DNA from: Candidatus Brachythrix odensensis
Lineage (GTDB): Bacteria; Chloroflexota; Anaerolineae; J036; Brachytrichaceae
Reading direction: 5' to 3'
Assembly (NCBI GenBank): GCA_016714465.1
Contig: JADKDT010000010.1
Coordinates: 94,575-158,574, forward strand
Length of the DNA: 64,000 nt
Shown here piece by piece: positions 8,279 to 16,864 of this stretch (positions are counted from its first letter, which is position 1; each line of letters starts with the position of its first letter). Below the pieces are notes generated by a model. That model was not told where the DNA came from, did no database searches, and was given only the letters and a program-made list of their open reading frames with translations. The position numbers and the translations under genes were made by a program.

Positions 8279-8911
8279 ATGAAACCAATGATCGACCCCA
8301 TCGCCTTTCTCCACCTCTCACCCACCACGCTCGCGGATGTCCTGAGCCGCAATCAGGTCATGGACTGTGGCATCCGGCCGCTGTGGCCGGGGATGGCCCG
8401 GATCGCGGGACCAGCCTACCCCGTCCGCTGCGCGCCGGGCGACAACCTGATGCTTCATGCGGCGATCTACCGCGCCCCGGCAGGGTCGGTCATCGTCGTG
8501 CAGGCTGGCGACCTGGAGTACGCCGTTGCGGGCGGCAACGTGTGCGCGGTCGCCCAACGGCGCGGGATCGCGGGGTTTGTCGTGGACGGCCTGATCCGCG
8601 ATGTGGCCGAGGCCCGGGCCAACAGCTTCCCCGTCTATGCGCGCGGGGTGGTTCCGTTTCCGGGTGGCAAAGAAGTCGCGATCCCGCTAAACACGCCTGT
8701 CGTGTGCGGCGGGGTGAGCGTGGCCCCGGGCGACATCGTTGTCGCCGACGAGGAAGGGATTGCGGTGATTCCCCACGCGCAGGCGGAGGCTGTCCTCGCC
8801 CGGGCTCAGGCCAAGGCGGAGAAGGATGGGGCGGAGACGTTGGATGCTTGGGAATCCGCCCATCGCGCCCGGATCGACGAGATCCTTCGGCGCAAGCGGT
8901 ATGCCGGGTAG
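8279..8911 (+). CDS. RraA-like protein / HMG aldolase family
   Basis: A 210-residue member of the RraA / 4-hydroxy-4-methyl-2-oxoglutarate aldolase family: MDCGIRPLWPGMARIAGPAYPV, HAAIYRAPAGSVIVVQAGD, GFVVDGLIRDVAEARANSFPVYARGVVP, then VVCGGVSVAPGDIVVADEEGIAVIP. The G-x-R-D loop (VVDGLIRD) is the usual aldolase site. RNase E regulation (E. coli RraA) is unlikely to be the general role. The ATG directly follows the exonuclease stop; a second ATG at 8288 is possible. Confidence 0.85.
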   Translation: MKPMIDPIAFLHLSPTTLADVLSRNQVMDCGIRPLWPGMARIAGPAYPVRCAPGDNLMLHAAIYRAPAGSVIVVQAGDLEYAVAGGNVCAVAQRRGIAGFVVDGLIRDVAEARANSFPVYARGVVPFPGGKEVAIPLNTPVVCGGVSVAPGDIVVADEEGIAVIPHAQAEAVLARAQAKAEKDGAETLDAWESAHRARIDEILRRKRYAG

Positions 8912-9277
8912 GCCCTTCGCATAGGCATTGGGCGCGGCCTAGGCCGGCCGGTGCCCGGGCCGGGAGCCTGACTGGCTATGCAGGCGCCGCCGATGCAGGC
9001 GCGGCCTTTAGGCCGCGCATCTGCGCGCGGGCGGCATCAGGAGCGCGCTCATACACTCCGGCGGACGAGCTATTGTTTGGGGTATGGGTTCTGGCCTAAT
9101 GCCAGTGGGCGTGTAGCCTGCCCTGGCCACGCGGCGCTGCGCGGATTGCGCGGCCTTCAAGTCGCGCCTACAGCTTGCCATCGTTGTGCGGCGCATCTGA
9201 GAGCGCCGCTCATACGCCCCGCGTTCCGCCCAATTGCGCGTACGATTACCTCACTCACATCGCAGTGAGGCATACCC
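8912..9277. repeat. GC-rich intergenic repeats between RraA-like gene and P450
   Basis: This 366-nt gap has no gene. It contains small palindromes (for example 8999-9007 pairing with 9010-9018), a duplicated ATGCAGGCGC, and two diverged copies of a GCGCGGCCTT...CGCGC unit followed by a shared GCGC(G/C)GCTCATAC-type tail (about 9001-9052 and 9147-9213). It looks like worn intergenic repeat sequence. Confidence 0.5.
9249..9270. promoter_or_regulatory. Operator-like inverted repeat before the P450 gene
   Basis: CCTCACT (9249-9255) and AGTGAGG (9264-9270) form a 7-bp inverted repeat with an 8-nt spacer. It sits just downstream of a plausible -10 box (TACGAT, 9241-9246) and 7 nt before the P450 ATG, where a repressor or an RNA hairpin would act. 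Confidence 0.45.
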
Positions 9278-10516
9278 ATGACCACCTTAACTCCCGCCCC
9301 CCCGATCCCTTCGAACTTCAACGACCCGGCCTTCCGGGCTGATCCGTATCCCTTCTACACCCGCATGCGCCAGACGGCCCCCGTTGCGCCGATGAAGGCC
9401 ATCATGGGCGCTCAATCCTGGCTGATTACCCGCTACGACGATGTCGTCAGCGCGCTCAAGGACCCGCGATTCTCCAGCGACCCCAAGGACATGGGCGCCG
9501 ACTCGGATCGTATGAAAGCGTGGTGGATGCCCCGTGTGTTCAAGGTCCTGTCCAACAGCATGATCACCAGCAATGATCCGGCTCATAAACGCCTGCGCGG
9601 TCTGGTCCATCTGGCGTTTACCCCCAAGCGGATCGAACGCATTACGGCCCGGGTCGAAGAAGTCACGTCCAGCCTGCTGGATGCGGCCGGGCGCAAGAAC
9701 GAAATCGATCTGATTCGCGAATTCGCCTTGCCGGTGCCGCTGACGGTGATTTCCGAGCTGATGGGCGTGCCGGCAAAGGAGCAGATGGGTTTCTTCAACG
9801 CTGTCTCGCCGTTTCTGGACAGCCTGACCGGCAATCCGCTGAAGATCCTCGGCCAATTCCCCAACGCCACCCGCCTATTGCGTTTCTTTGAGCGCATGAT
9901 CGCCCTGCGCCGGGCTGACCCGCAGGATGACCTGATCAGCGCCCTGGTCCAGGCTGAAGAGGCTGGTGATCGCTTGACTCCCGATGAATTGCTGTCGATG
10001 ATCTTCCTGCTCCTGCTGGCAGGGCACGAGACCACCGTCAACCTGATTGGCAACGGCACGCTGGCGTTACTCGAGTATCCCGATCAGGCCGCCTGGCTGC
10101 GCCAGCACCCGGAAATGATCGACCGGGCGATCGATGAGCTCTTGCGTTACGCCAACCCGGTCGAGCATGGCACCAATCGCATTCTGACCGAGGACGTGAC
10201 GCTGCATGGGGTGACGATGCCAAAGCACAGCACTGTGTTGCTGATGCTGGCCGCCGCCAACCGGGACGAAACCGTCTTCCCAAATGCAGACCGACTCGAC
10301 CTCAATCGCAACCCCAACCGGCATGTCGCCTTCGGTCTGGGCATGCATTACTGCCTCGGCGCGCCCTTGGCCCGCCTGGAAGGTCGGATCGCCATCAGCG
10401 CCCTGGTCCAGCGTTTCCCCAACATGCAGCTGCTGGTGCGCCCGGAGCAGGTCGAGTGGCGAACCGCCGTGGCCGTGCGCGGGGTCAAGCGACTGCCGGT
10501 GCGGCTCAGCGGTTAG
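9278..10516 (+). CDS. Cytochrome P450
   Basis: A 412-residue soluble bacterial class I P450. It contains the I-helix oxygen-binding motif AGHETT, the K-helix ExxR region (ELLRYANPVEHGTNR) and the heme loop FGLGMHYCLG with the thiolate ligand Cys359. It hydroxylates or epoxidises a small organic substrate using electrons from a ferredoxin and reductase, neither of which is adjacent. The N-terminus (FRADPYPFYTRMRQ) is typical of CYP107-like enzymes. It is a single-gene unit convergent with the MocR regulator. Confidence 0.95.
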   Translation: MTTLTPAPPIPSNFNDPAFRADPYPFYTRMRQTAPVAPMKAIMGAQSWLITRYDDVVSALKDPRFSSDPKDMGADSDRMKAWWMPRVFKVLSNSMITSNDPAHKRLRGLVHLAFTPKRIERITARVEEVTSSLLDAAGRKNEIDLIREFALPVPLTVISELMGVPAKEQMGFFNAVSPFLDSLTGNPLKILGQFPNATRLLRFFERMIALRRADPQDDLISALVQAEEAGDRLTPDELLSMIFLLLLAGHETTVNLIGNGTLALLEYPDQAAWLRQHPEMIDRAIDELLRYANPVEHGTNRILTEDVTLHGVTMPKHSTVLLMLAAANRDETVFPNADRLDLNRNPNRHVAFGLGMHYCLGAPLARLEGRIAISALVQRFPNMQLLVRPEQVEWRTAVAVRGVKRLPVRLSG

Positions 10517-10588
10517 CGCCGCACGGCTGGAAAGCAGCAAGCCGCCCCCGGGGGGGGCGCCCCGCCAGTTTTGCTTTAGGGTTACCTC

Positions 10589-12109
10589 TCATTCCGTCGC
10601 CAGATGCGCCTGCTCCAGAATGGGCGCGAGCCTGGCCGCGGCTTTGCGCAGCTCGCGCGGGGTGTAGGCGGCATAGCCCAGGGCCAGCCCGTCCCGGCGG
10701 AGTGGCCGGACCGCAAAGGCCGATAGGGGCACTGAGGTCACCCCGGCCGCGTCGGCCTGGCGGGCAATGCGCTTGCCATCGATGCCCGGCTCGAGCCGCC
10801 CGACCACATGCAGGCCGGCATGCCCCGGTTGGATGTCGATCAGACCCGACCACAGGTGCTCGGCCGCCTCAATGAGGGCGGCTTGACGCTCGGCATAGAG
10901 CGTCCGCATCCGGCGCAAATGCTGGTCAAAATGCCCTTCGCTGATGAAGTCGGCCAGCACGGCTTGCTCGAGCGTATTGAGGTGCCGGTCGGAGACCGCC
11001 CGGGCCGCGACGAAAGCATCCACCAGGTCGGCCGGGGCGACCAGAAAGCCCAGGCGCAGGGCCGGCAACAACGACTTGCTGAACGTGCCAACATAGATCA
11101 CCCGCCGGTCTGTGTCCAGGCTCTGCAGCGAAGCCAACGGCCGCCCGGTGTAGCGGAACTCGCAGTCGTAGTCGTCCTCGATCACCCACACCCCGCTGCG
11201 GCGGGCCCAATCCAGCAGCGCGAGGCGCCGGGCCAGGCTCATCGTCACCCCGGTGGGGTATTGATACGACGGCGCGACAAAGACCAGGCGCGGCTGGACG
11301 GGCAGGGCCCGCGCGTCCGCCACCCGCAACCCTTCGTTGTCGACGGCGATGGGCGCCAGGCGCGCCCCGGCCTTGGTTAATCCGGCCGATGCCCCCAGAT
11401 AGCACGGGTCTTCGATGCAGACCGTATCCCCCGGATTGATCAGCGTGTGGGCAATGATGTCGATGGCTTGCTGGGTGCCGCCCACAATAATGACCTGTTC
11501 GGGCTCGCAGCGCACCGCGCGCGCATCCCGCAGACGGGCGGCGATGGCTTTGCGCAGGGGCCCATACCCGGCCGGGTCGCCATAGCCCAGGTCAGCGCTC
11601 GGGAGCCCGCGCCAACAGCGCGCCGCGAGCCGGGTCCAGGTTTCCATGGGGAATGCGTCCAGGGCTGGCACGCCGGTGACAAATGGGCGGATGCCCCGCA
11701 GCAGGTCGTGCGGGGCGTACATCTGGAGCCCCCAGGTTTCGCGGCCGCGCTTGGACAACGCGCGGGGTCCATCATCGGAGGGTTCGTGGCGCGGCACGAT
11801 TTCAGTCGGCGCCGCGTCCGCCTGCAGCAACTCATCCGGCAGGGCTCGTGACACATAGGTCCCGCTGCCGACCCGGCCCTCGAGATAGCCCTCGGCGAAT
11901 AGCTGGTCAAAGGCCTGGGCGACGGTGTTGCGCGATATTCCCAATTCGGCGGCGAGCGCGCGCGTCGCGGGCAAGCGTGACCCAGGCGCGAAGCGGCCGA
12001 CCAGGATCGCGTGGCGCAGCGCGTCGTAGAGTTGGCGATAGAGCGGCGTTTCCGAGGCAGGGTCAAGGGGCGCGGCGAGCAATGCCAGGTCGGGCGCGTG
12101 TTTGGCCAT
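10589..12109 (-). CDS. MocR/PdxR-type transcription regulator (GntR HTH plus aminotransferase fold)
   Basis: A 506-residue regulator. The N-terminal GntR winged helix (about residues 18-85) includes PLYRQLYDALRHAILVGRF and LAAELGISRNTVAQAFDQL. The remainder is a class I aminotransferase domain with GGTQQAIDIIAHTL, ASYQYPTG (read as PSYQYPTG), EDDYDCEFRY and the PLP lysine in GTFSKSLLPALRLGF. Such proteins sense PLP or an amino-compound adduct. ATG 12109 is chosen over ATG 12136: a TATACT -10 box at 12121-12116 places transcription start on that ATG, and the family N-terminus fits. A symmetrical operator-like element lies just upstream. Confidence 0.9.
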   Translation of the reverse strand: MAKHAPDLALLAAPLDPASETPLYRQLYDALRHAILVGRFAPGSRLPATRALAAELGISRNTVAQAFDQLFAEGYLEGRVGSGTYVSRALPDELLQADAAPTEIVPRHEPSDDGPRALSKRGRETWGLQMYAPHDLLRGIRPFVTGVPALDAFPMETWTRLAARCWRGLPSADLGYGDPAGYGPLRKAIAARLRDARAVRCEPEQVIIVGGTQQAIDIIAHTLINPGDTVCIEDPCYLGASAGLTKAGARLAPIAVDNEGLRVADARALPVQPRLVFVAPSYQYPTGVTMSLARRLALLDWARRSGVWVIEDDYDCEFRYTGRPLASLQSLDTDRRVIYVGTFSKSLLPALRLGFLVAPADLVDAFVAARAVSDRHLNTLEQAVLADFISEGHFDQHLRRMRTLYAERQAALIEAAEHLWSGLIDIQPGHAGLHVVGRLEPGIDGKRIARQADAAGVTSVPLSAFAVRPLRRDGLALGYAAYTPRELRKAAARLAPILEQAHLATE

Positions 12110-12115
12110 GACGCC

Positions 12116-12121
12116 TAGTAT
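12116..12121 (-). promoter_or_regulatory. -10 box of the MocR gene
   Basis: TATACT on the minus strand ends 7 nt before the ATG at 12109, predicting a leaderless mRNA. It supports the shorter N-terminus. Confidence 0.55.
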
Positions 12122-12127
12122 ACCCAA

Positions 12128-12158
12128 AAGTGGCACCTACGGAAATCCCGTAAGTGGC
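12128..12158. promoter_or_regulatory. Operator-like array upstream of MocR gene
   Basis: Two direct AAGTGGC repeats (12128-12134 and 12152-12158), 24 bp apart, bracket an inverted repeat TACGG-N5-CCGTA (12138-12152). It overlaps the expected -35 region of the MocR promoter and faces the small gene at 12272, so autoregulation and control of that gene are both plausible. Confidence 0.5.
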
Positions 12159-12271
12159 CCTTGTCGCAGTGCCAATTCCTGGGTATTGTGTTTTAGGCGG
12201 TCAGACGGCATGCGAATCAGAAGGATCCGGAACGGACCTGCGTAGCTGGCACTGGCAGAATGAGGAGAGCA

Positions 12272-12439
12272 ATGATGTTGACGAATTACCAAGTAATGGT
12301 TGGGGCCTATCCGACGAAGGGCTCGCACATGCCGTTGAGCACTGAAACGAGCGCCTTCAGCCTGCGTAACCCGATCAGCCTGGCGGGCGCAATCCTGCTG
12401 GTCACGATGTTGGTTGCGATCGTTGCCGTGATCCTGTAA
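12272..12439 (+). CDS. Small single-TM protein (55 aa)
   Basis: A short gene from ATG 12272 to TAA 12437-12439. It has a strong ribosome site (GAGGAG, 12262-12267) at correct spacing. The product has a polar first half (TNYQVMVGAYPTKGSHMPLS) and a C-terminal hydrophobic helix of about 20 residues starting near ISLAGAILL, ending two residues before the stop: a tail-anchored layout. No family is recognised. It lies downstream of the MocR operator-like site and is followed by a large palindrome. Confidence 0.55.
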   Translation: MMLTNYQVMVGAYPTKGSHMPLSTETSAFSLRNPISLAGAILLVTMLVAIVAVIL

Positions 12440-12455
12440 GACAGTAAGCACGACT

Positions 12456-12511
12456 CGCGGAATGCGAAACCCCCGTCCGGCGTACGCCGGACGGGGGTTT
12501 CGCATTCCGCG
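12456..12511. repeat. 56-nt perfect palindrome
   Basis: Bases 12456-12483 and 12484-12511 are exact reverse complements over 28 bp with no spacer (centre CGTACG). It separates the small gene from the convergent desaturase gene and may act as a bidirectional terminator; no T-run is present on either side. Confidence 0.9.
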
Positions 12512-12529
12512 GAATTTGGTCGCGCGGGG

Positions 12530-13654
12530 CTATTTGCCGGAGGGGGCAAGGGCGGGCTGCGTGCGAGGAGATTGACCAAGCTCGCGCACCATGTGGAAGT
12601 GACTGCGCACAGCATCCTTCCAGGATTTGTACGCAAGGTATTTGATCCCAAACTCCTCGCAGGTCTTCTGGACAATTGGCGCAATCACGGGATAGCGCAC
12701 GTGGCAGATATGCGGGAACAGGTGATGCTCGACCTGGAAATTCAGGCCGCCGGCATACCAGTTAAGCACTTTGTTCCCCGGCGCGAAGTCTACGGTGGTC
12801 TGGATCTGATGGGCCGCCCACTCGTTTTCGATCTTGAGCGGATCGCCGGTCGGCTCAGGGTAGTCGGCCCCGTCCATGACGTGCGCCAACTGAAAGATGA
12901 AGGCGAGCGTGATTCCGACAGTCGCGATCATGACCACGAAGCCGATCAGGACCTGCCACCAGGGAAACACGATCATTGGGATCAGAAAATACAGGCTGAA
13001 GAAGAGACCCTTGCCGACCCAGAACTGGATCACGTCCGGAAGCTTGAACTTCGGATACACGTGGTGGTCATCCGACTTGCCGGTGAAAAACACCCGGAAG
13101 TCGCGGATGATGAAGCTAAATCCGGTCAGCGAGTAGACAAACGGCAGATAGATATGCTGGAAGCGGAACATCGGCCGCCACGGATCGTGCGGGGTGAAAC
13201 GCATCAAGCCGTTGGTCTCGAGATCTTCATCCATCCCGGACACATTGGTGTAGGTGTGATGCCACACATTGTGCTTCTGGCGCCAGATGAAGCTGCTGCT
13301 GCCCAGGAGCTCGAGGGCGAAGCCCATGACCTTGTTCACCCAGGCCTTGTTGGAATAGCCGCCATGGATGGCGTCATGCATGATGTTGAAGCCCGCGCCG
13401 GCCACGGCGAAGCCGAAGAACATGCACAGAAGCAGATTCACCAGGGGCGGGAAACCGCCAAGGAGAATCAAGAGATAGGCTCCAAGCCACCAGGCCGCGA
13501 TAATCGCGGTCTTGAGATACATCTCGGGCACATCCCGCGCAGGCAGGTTGTTGGCCTTGAGATACGTATCGACGCGCTCGTATAGGACCTTGCGAAAGCC
13601 GAGTTGCTTGGTAAACGGCAGGGACTTGACGGGGTTATCTTTGACGATCGACAT
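12530..13654 (-). CDS. Membrane fatty acid desaturase
   Basis: A 374-residue integral membrane di-iron desaturase. The three His boxes are present: HDAIHGG (HxxxH), HNVWHHTYTN (HxxxHH) and QVEHHLFPHICH (QxxHH). Hydrophobic segments precede the first box and lie between boxes 2 and 3. The QxxHH third box is typical of front-end or delta-6/linoleoyl-CoA-type desaturases; there is no fused cytochrome b5. It introduces double bonds into membrane acyl chains. ATG 13654 (MSIVKDNPVKSLPF) is chosen over an ORF start 111 nt upstream, because the upstream residues lack family character and overlap the next gene's leader. Confidence 0.9.
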   Translation of the reverse strand: MSIVKDNPVKSLPFTKQLGFRKVLYERVDTYLKANNLPARDVPEMYLKTAIIAAWWLGAYLLILLGGFPPLVNLLLCMFFGFAVAGAGFNIMHDAIHGGYSNKAWVNKVMGFALELLGSSSFIWRQKHNVWHHTYTNVSGMDEDLETNGLMRFTPHDPWRPMFRFQHIYLPFVYSLTGFSFIIRDFRVFFTGKSDDHHVYPKFKLPDVIQFWVGKGLFFSLYFLIPMIVFPWWQVLIGFVVMIATVGITLAFIFQLAHVMDGADYPEPTGDPLKIENEWAAHQIQTTVDFAPGNKVLNWYAGGLNFQVEHHLFPHICHVRYPVIAPIVQKTCEEFGIKYLAYKSWKDAVRSHFHMVRELGQSPRTQPALAPSGK

Positions 13655-13776
13655 TAAGGTGTGGGGGGATATGCTTGTCTTCACTGCCTGGTTTCGGCAG
13701 ACGAAAGATAATAACACCTCGGCAGCCTGGAAGTAGCGCCGAAACTCCCGTCCCGACATGCGCATTCATCCTTTCA

Positions 13777-14535
13777 ATGGCTCAATCTCAGACTTCTCCC
13801 GTCGTGATCATTACCGGCGTGCCAGGCGCAGGCAAATCGACAGTGGCCCGGGCGCTGATGCTGCGCTACCCGTTCGGCGTTCACATCCCGGTCGATGACG
13901 TGCGCGAGCGGGTGGTTTCGGGCCTCGCTTCTCCGGTTCCGATCTGGACCGCTGAAACCGGCCGGCAATTTGCCCTGGCTTACCGCGCGGCAGGCAAGAT
14001 GGCGCGGGTATATGCTGAAGCGGGGTTTGCGGTAGCTCTCGACCACGTCTTTACCCCGGTCGATATTGCGGCAAACCTGTTGCCCGAGCTGCAGGGTGTG
14101 CCGATTGTCAGGATCTATCTCGCGCCGAAAGTCATGGTCGCGCTGGACCGGAGTGCCCGCCGCTCCAACAAGGACTTCGACCCGGCCGTCCTGATCGATA
14201 CGATTCGAGGCATGGATGGCTGGCTGGTCGAGCAGATCGATGCCGACCCAGGCTGGCTGCGCATTGACAGCAGCGCGCTGAGCGTCGAACAGACGGTCGA
14301 CATGATTCTAAAAGGGATCTCCCCCGGCGGAGCCGGGGGAGATCCCTTGCAGAAATCATGTGGGCAAGTAGAATCGCGTTCTCATGGCCCGCCTGTCCAG
14401 CTCCTTTCGAACCACCTTCTCGCCCCTGAAAAACCCCAACTTCGCGTTGTATTTCGCCGGGCAGGGCGTGTCCTTGATCGGAACCTTCATGCAGCAGGTC
14501 GCTCAGCAGTGGCTGGTCTGGGAGTTGACCCGTGA
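13777..14535 (+). CDS. P-loop kinase of the AAA_33/zeta-toxin-like type with read-through tail
   Basis: A small ATP-binding kinase-like protein: Walker A GVPGAGKST at residues 15-23, the substrate-binding HIPVDDVRERVVSG region, a LYLAP/R-lid (RIYLAPKVMVALDRSARRSNKDF), and a C-terminal helix ending near MILKGI at about residue 180. Downstream the frame passes straight through the 14312-14348 hairpin and about 150 nt into the MFS gene, adding some 70 non-homologous residues to TGA 14535. The natural protein was probably about 180 residues, with its stop lost where the hairpin arose. The substrate is unknown; chloramphenicol phosphotransferase-like or gluconate kinase-like folds are candidates. 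Confidence 0.75.
   Translation: MAQSQTSPVVIITGVPGAGKSTVARALMLRYPFGVHIPVDDVRERVVSGLASPVPIWTAETGRQFALAYRAAGKMARVYAEAGFAVALDHVFTPVDIAANLLPELQGVPIVRIYLAPKVMVALDRSARRSNKDFDPAVLIDTIRGMDGWLVEQIDADPGWLRIDSSALSVEQTVDMILKGISPGGAGGDPLQKSCGQVESRSHGPPVQLLSNHLLAPEKPQLRVVFRRAGRVLDRNLHAAGRSAVAGLGVDP
14312..14348. repeat. GNA-tipped perfect hairpin inside the kinase frame
   Basis: Arms 14312-14328 and 14332-14348 are perfect 17-bp complements with loop GGA (tip GCGGAGC). It interrupts the 3' end of the kinase frame and lies just upstream of the MFS promoter. Confidence 0.88.
14347..14374 (+). promoter_or_regulatory. Promoter of the MFS gene
   Basis: TTGCAG (14347-14352), 16-nt spacer, TAGAAT (14369-14374). 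The -10 ends 10 nt before the ATG at 14384, so the leader is about 3 nt. The -35 starts inside the last two bases of the hairpin. Confidence 0.55.
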
Positions 14536-15688
14536 TGCGCGCATGATTGGGGTGGCCTCGGCCCTTGCATTTCTGCCGATGCTGTTTCTCGGCCCGCTGT
14601 CAAGCGCGCTCGCCGACCGGGTCGATCGCCGCAGGCTTCTGATCGCCACCCAGATCGCCGACATGCTCCTGGCGTTCAGCCTGGCCGCGCTGGTCGTGCT
14701 CGGGGTCAAGGAAGTCTGGCCCGTCCTGGTCCTGGCCGGCTTGCTGGGCGTCAGCAGCGCGTTCACGACACCCGCCTTCAGCGCCTTTATCGGCGACCTG
14801 AGCGGGATGGCCGAGGTGCGCTCGGCCTACACCATCTACGGCATGGTGATCGAGACCGCCCGGCTGCTCGGGCCGGCGATCGCGGGCCAAATCATCGCCT
14901 CGATGGGCACCGCCATGGCGTTCGCGCTTAACGGCCTGAGTTTCATCGCCGTCATCATCAGCCTCATCATCGTGCGGGCCCAGCAGACCCGCATGGTCAA
15001 CCGGCGCAATCCGCTGGCCGATTTCGCCGCGTCGGTTCGCTTCATGGTCCGCAGCCCGCGCATGGTTGACCTGCTGCTGTGCCGGATCATGGTGTTGCTC
15101 TTCATCTTCAGCAGTCTGCAGCTCAGCGCCCCCATCGCCGACCAGATTCTGCGGGGCGGGGCCGATCTGGCCGGCAACATGCTGGCCGCCTCGGGGGCGG
15201 GCGCCCTGGTGGGCGCGCTGCTCGTCGCCCCTTCGTTCCAGCAGGCCAAGCGGGCCGGCGTTGCGCTGTGCCTGGCCCTGGCCTGGTCCGGGCTGTGGCT
15301 GGTGATTACCTCGACCTTCACGTCGGCCCCGTTGATGATCTTCGGCATCTTCATGTACAGCGTGATGATCCCGGTCGTCCTCACCAATGTTGCGGCGCTC
15401 ACCTTGTTGCTGTCGCCGGGCGATATGCGGGCGCGCCTGGCGGGGGCGCTGCAGATGGTGTCGTCGGGGGTTCAACCGTTGGGCGCGCTGGCGGTGGGGT
15501 GGATGGGCGCGGTGCTAGGTCCGCTCATGGCGCTGCGGGTGAACGGCGGCTTGATGATGTTGATCGCGTTTGGGATGCTGGCCCTTTCGGCAGGGTTTCG
15601 GAACTGGATCCCGAGCGCCGAACCCGTCGATTTTGTTCGTCCGCAAGCGAGCGCCGCCCTCGAAGGCGCGCTGGTGGAAGAGGTTTAG
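14384..15688 (+). CDS. MFS transporter (MFS_3/enterobactin-exporter-like)
   Basis: A 434-residue, 12-helix major facilitator. FRTTFSPLKNPNFALYFAGQGVSLIGTFMQQVAQQWLVWELT at the start and the loop 2-3 motif ALADRVDRRRLLIATQ mark the EntS-like MFS_3 group, commonly drug or siderophore exporters. There is a long hydrophilic centre (QTRMVNRRNPLADFAASVRFM). Substrate unknown. The O-methyltransferase gene follows after 6 nt, so the two are probably co-transcribed. Confidence 0.9.
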   Translation: MARLSSSFRTTFSPLKNPNFALYFAGQGVSLIGTFMQQVAQQWLVWELTRDARMIGVASALAFLPMLFLGPLSSALADRVDRRRLLIATQIADMLLAFSLAALVVLGVKEVWPVLVLAGLLGVSSAFTTPAFSAFIGDLSGMAEVRSAYTIYGMVIETARLLGPAIAGQIIASMGTAMAFALNGLSFIAVIISLIIVRAQQTRMVNRRNPLADFAASVRFMVRSPRMVDLLLCRIMVLLFIFSSLQLSAPIADQILRGGADLAGNMLAASGAGALVGALLVAPSFQQAKRAGVALCLALAWSGLWLVITSTFTSAPLMIFGIFMYSVMIPVVLTNVAALTLLLSPGDMRARLAGALQMVSSGVQPLGALAVGWMGAVLGPLMALRVNGGLMMLIAFGMLALSAGFRNWIPSAEPVDFVRPQASAALEGALVEEV

Positions 15689-15694
15689 CAGGCG

Positions 15695-16372
15695 ATGAAT
15701 CAAGACATCTGGGCGTCGGTCGACGCCTATTTCTCTGAAAAGCTGATTCGGTCGGATGATGGGCTTGAGGCCGCTCTGCGCGCCAGCGATGCGGCTGGAT
15801 TGCCCGCGATCAACATCTCGCCGACGCATGGCAAGCTGCTGAACGTGCTGGCCCGTACGATGGGTGCCCGGCGCATTCTGGAAGTTGGCACGTTGGGCGG
15901 CTACAGCACCATCTGGCTGGCCCGGGCGCTGCCCCCCGATGGCCGCCTGATCACCCTGGAACTGGATGACCATCACGCGGCGGTTGCCCGCGCCAACCTG
16001 CGCGCGGCGTGCGTGGCGGATCACGTCGAAGTTAGGGTGGGTCGGGCCGTTGAGCTCCTTGCGGCTCTGGTTTCGGAGAAGCAGCCACCGTTTGACATGG
16101 TCTTCATCGATGCCGACAAGCCCAGCAATCTGGACTACCTCACCTGGGCGCTGGCCCTCACCCGTCCCGGCAGCCTGATCGTGGTTGACAACGTGGTCCG
16201 GAATGGCGAGGTCGTCAGCGCCACCAGCGCGGACGCAAGCGTGCGCGGCGTGCGACGGATGATGGACGCCATCGCCCACGATCCGGCCATTCGCGATCGG
16301 GTTGACGCGACGGCCATCCAGACGGTCGGAATCAAGGGCTACGATGGGATGGCGCTTCTTCGTGTGACTTAG
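15695..16372 (+). CDS. SAM-dependent O-methyltransferase (family 3)
   Basis: A 225-residue class I methyltransferase of the catechol/caffeoyl-CoA O-methyltransferase type. The SAM motif I is EVGTLGGYSTIWLARALP; the acidic post-II region is ITLELDDHHAAVARANL. The metal-binding FIDADK and VVDNVVRNGEV motifs follow, typical of divalent-cation-dependent O-methyltransferases. The probable substrate is a vicinal hydroxy-aromatic. It forms an operon with the MFS gene (6-nt gap). Confidence 0.9.
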   Translation: MNQDIWASVDAYFSEKLIRSDDGLEAALRASDAAGLPAINISPTHGKLLNVLARTMGARRILEVGTLGGYSTIWLARALPPDGRLITLELDDHHAAVARANLRAACVADHVEVRVGRAVELLAALVSEKQPPFDMVFIDADKPSNLDYLTWALALTRPGSLIVVDNVVRNGEVVSATSADASVRGVRRMMDAIAHDPAIRDRVDATAIQTVGIKGYDGMALLRVT

Positions 16373-16393
16373 GGTGATTTTGGAGGCCATAAC

Positions 16394-16864
16394 ATGGCGA
16401 TGGGAAGTATTGCTGATCTGGATGATGTGCGTGCGCTATACGCATCGCTCATCGCGGCCTGGAATGCCCGCGACGCGGCGGCCTGGGCTGCTGTTTGTGA
16501 CACCGACGCATATGTCATCGGGTTTGATGGCAGTCAGATGGGCACGGCCGCCGTTATCGGCGACACCTTGAAGGGAATTTTCGAGCATCATCGGACGGGC
16601 GCTTACGTCTATGTCATTCGCGACGTTCGATTGCTGACCCCCGACGTGGCTTTGCTGCGCGCCGACTCGGCGCTGGTTTCGCCTGGCGCGACCGATTTGA
16701 ATCCTGCGACGGCTGCGATTCAGGCCTTGACAGCCCAAAAAGTGGACGGACGCTGGCGGGTCGCCCAGTTTCAGAATACGCCGGCCCAGTTCCATGGGCG
16801 TCCCGAAGCCGTAATTGCTTTCACCGGGGCCCTCCGAGCGGCATTGCAGGGTGAGGGTTCATGA
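16394..16864 (+). CDS. SnoaL/SgcJ-like NTF2-fold protein
   Basis: A 156-residue protein with the SgcJ/EcaC-type cone fold signature: an N-terminal helix (IADLDDVRALYASLIAAWNARDAAAWAAVCDTDAYVIGFDGSQMGT), then strands ending VDGRWRVAQFQNTP. Members are small-molecule enzymes or binding proteins, often without a known substrate. It overlaps the next gene by ATGA and sits 21 nt after the O-methyltransferase, continuing the operon. Confidence 0.78.
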   Translation: MAMGSIADLDDVRALYASLIAAWNARDAAAWAAVCDTDAYVIGFDGSQMGTAAVIGDTLKGIFEHHRTGAYVYVIRDVRLLTPDVALLRADSALVSPGATDLNPATAAIQALTAQKVDGRWRVAQFQNTPAQFHGRPEAVIAFTGALRAALQGEGS

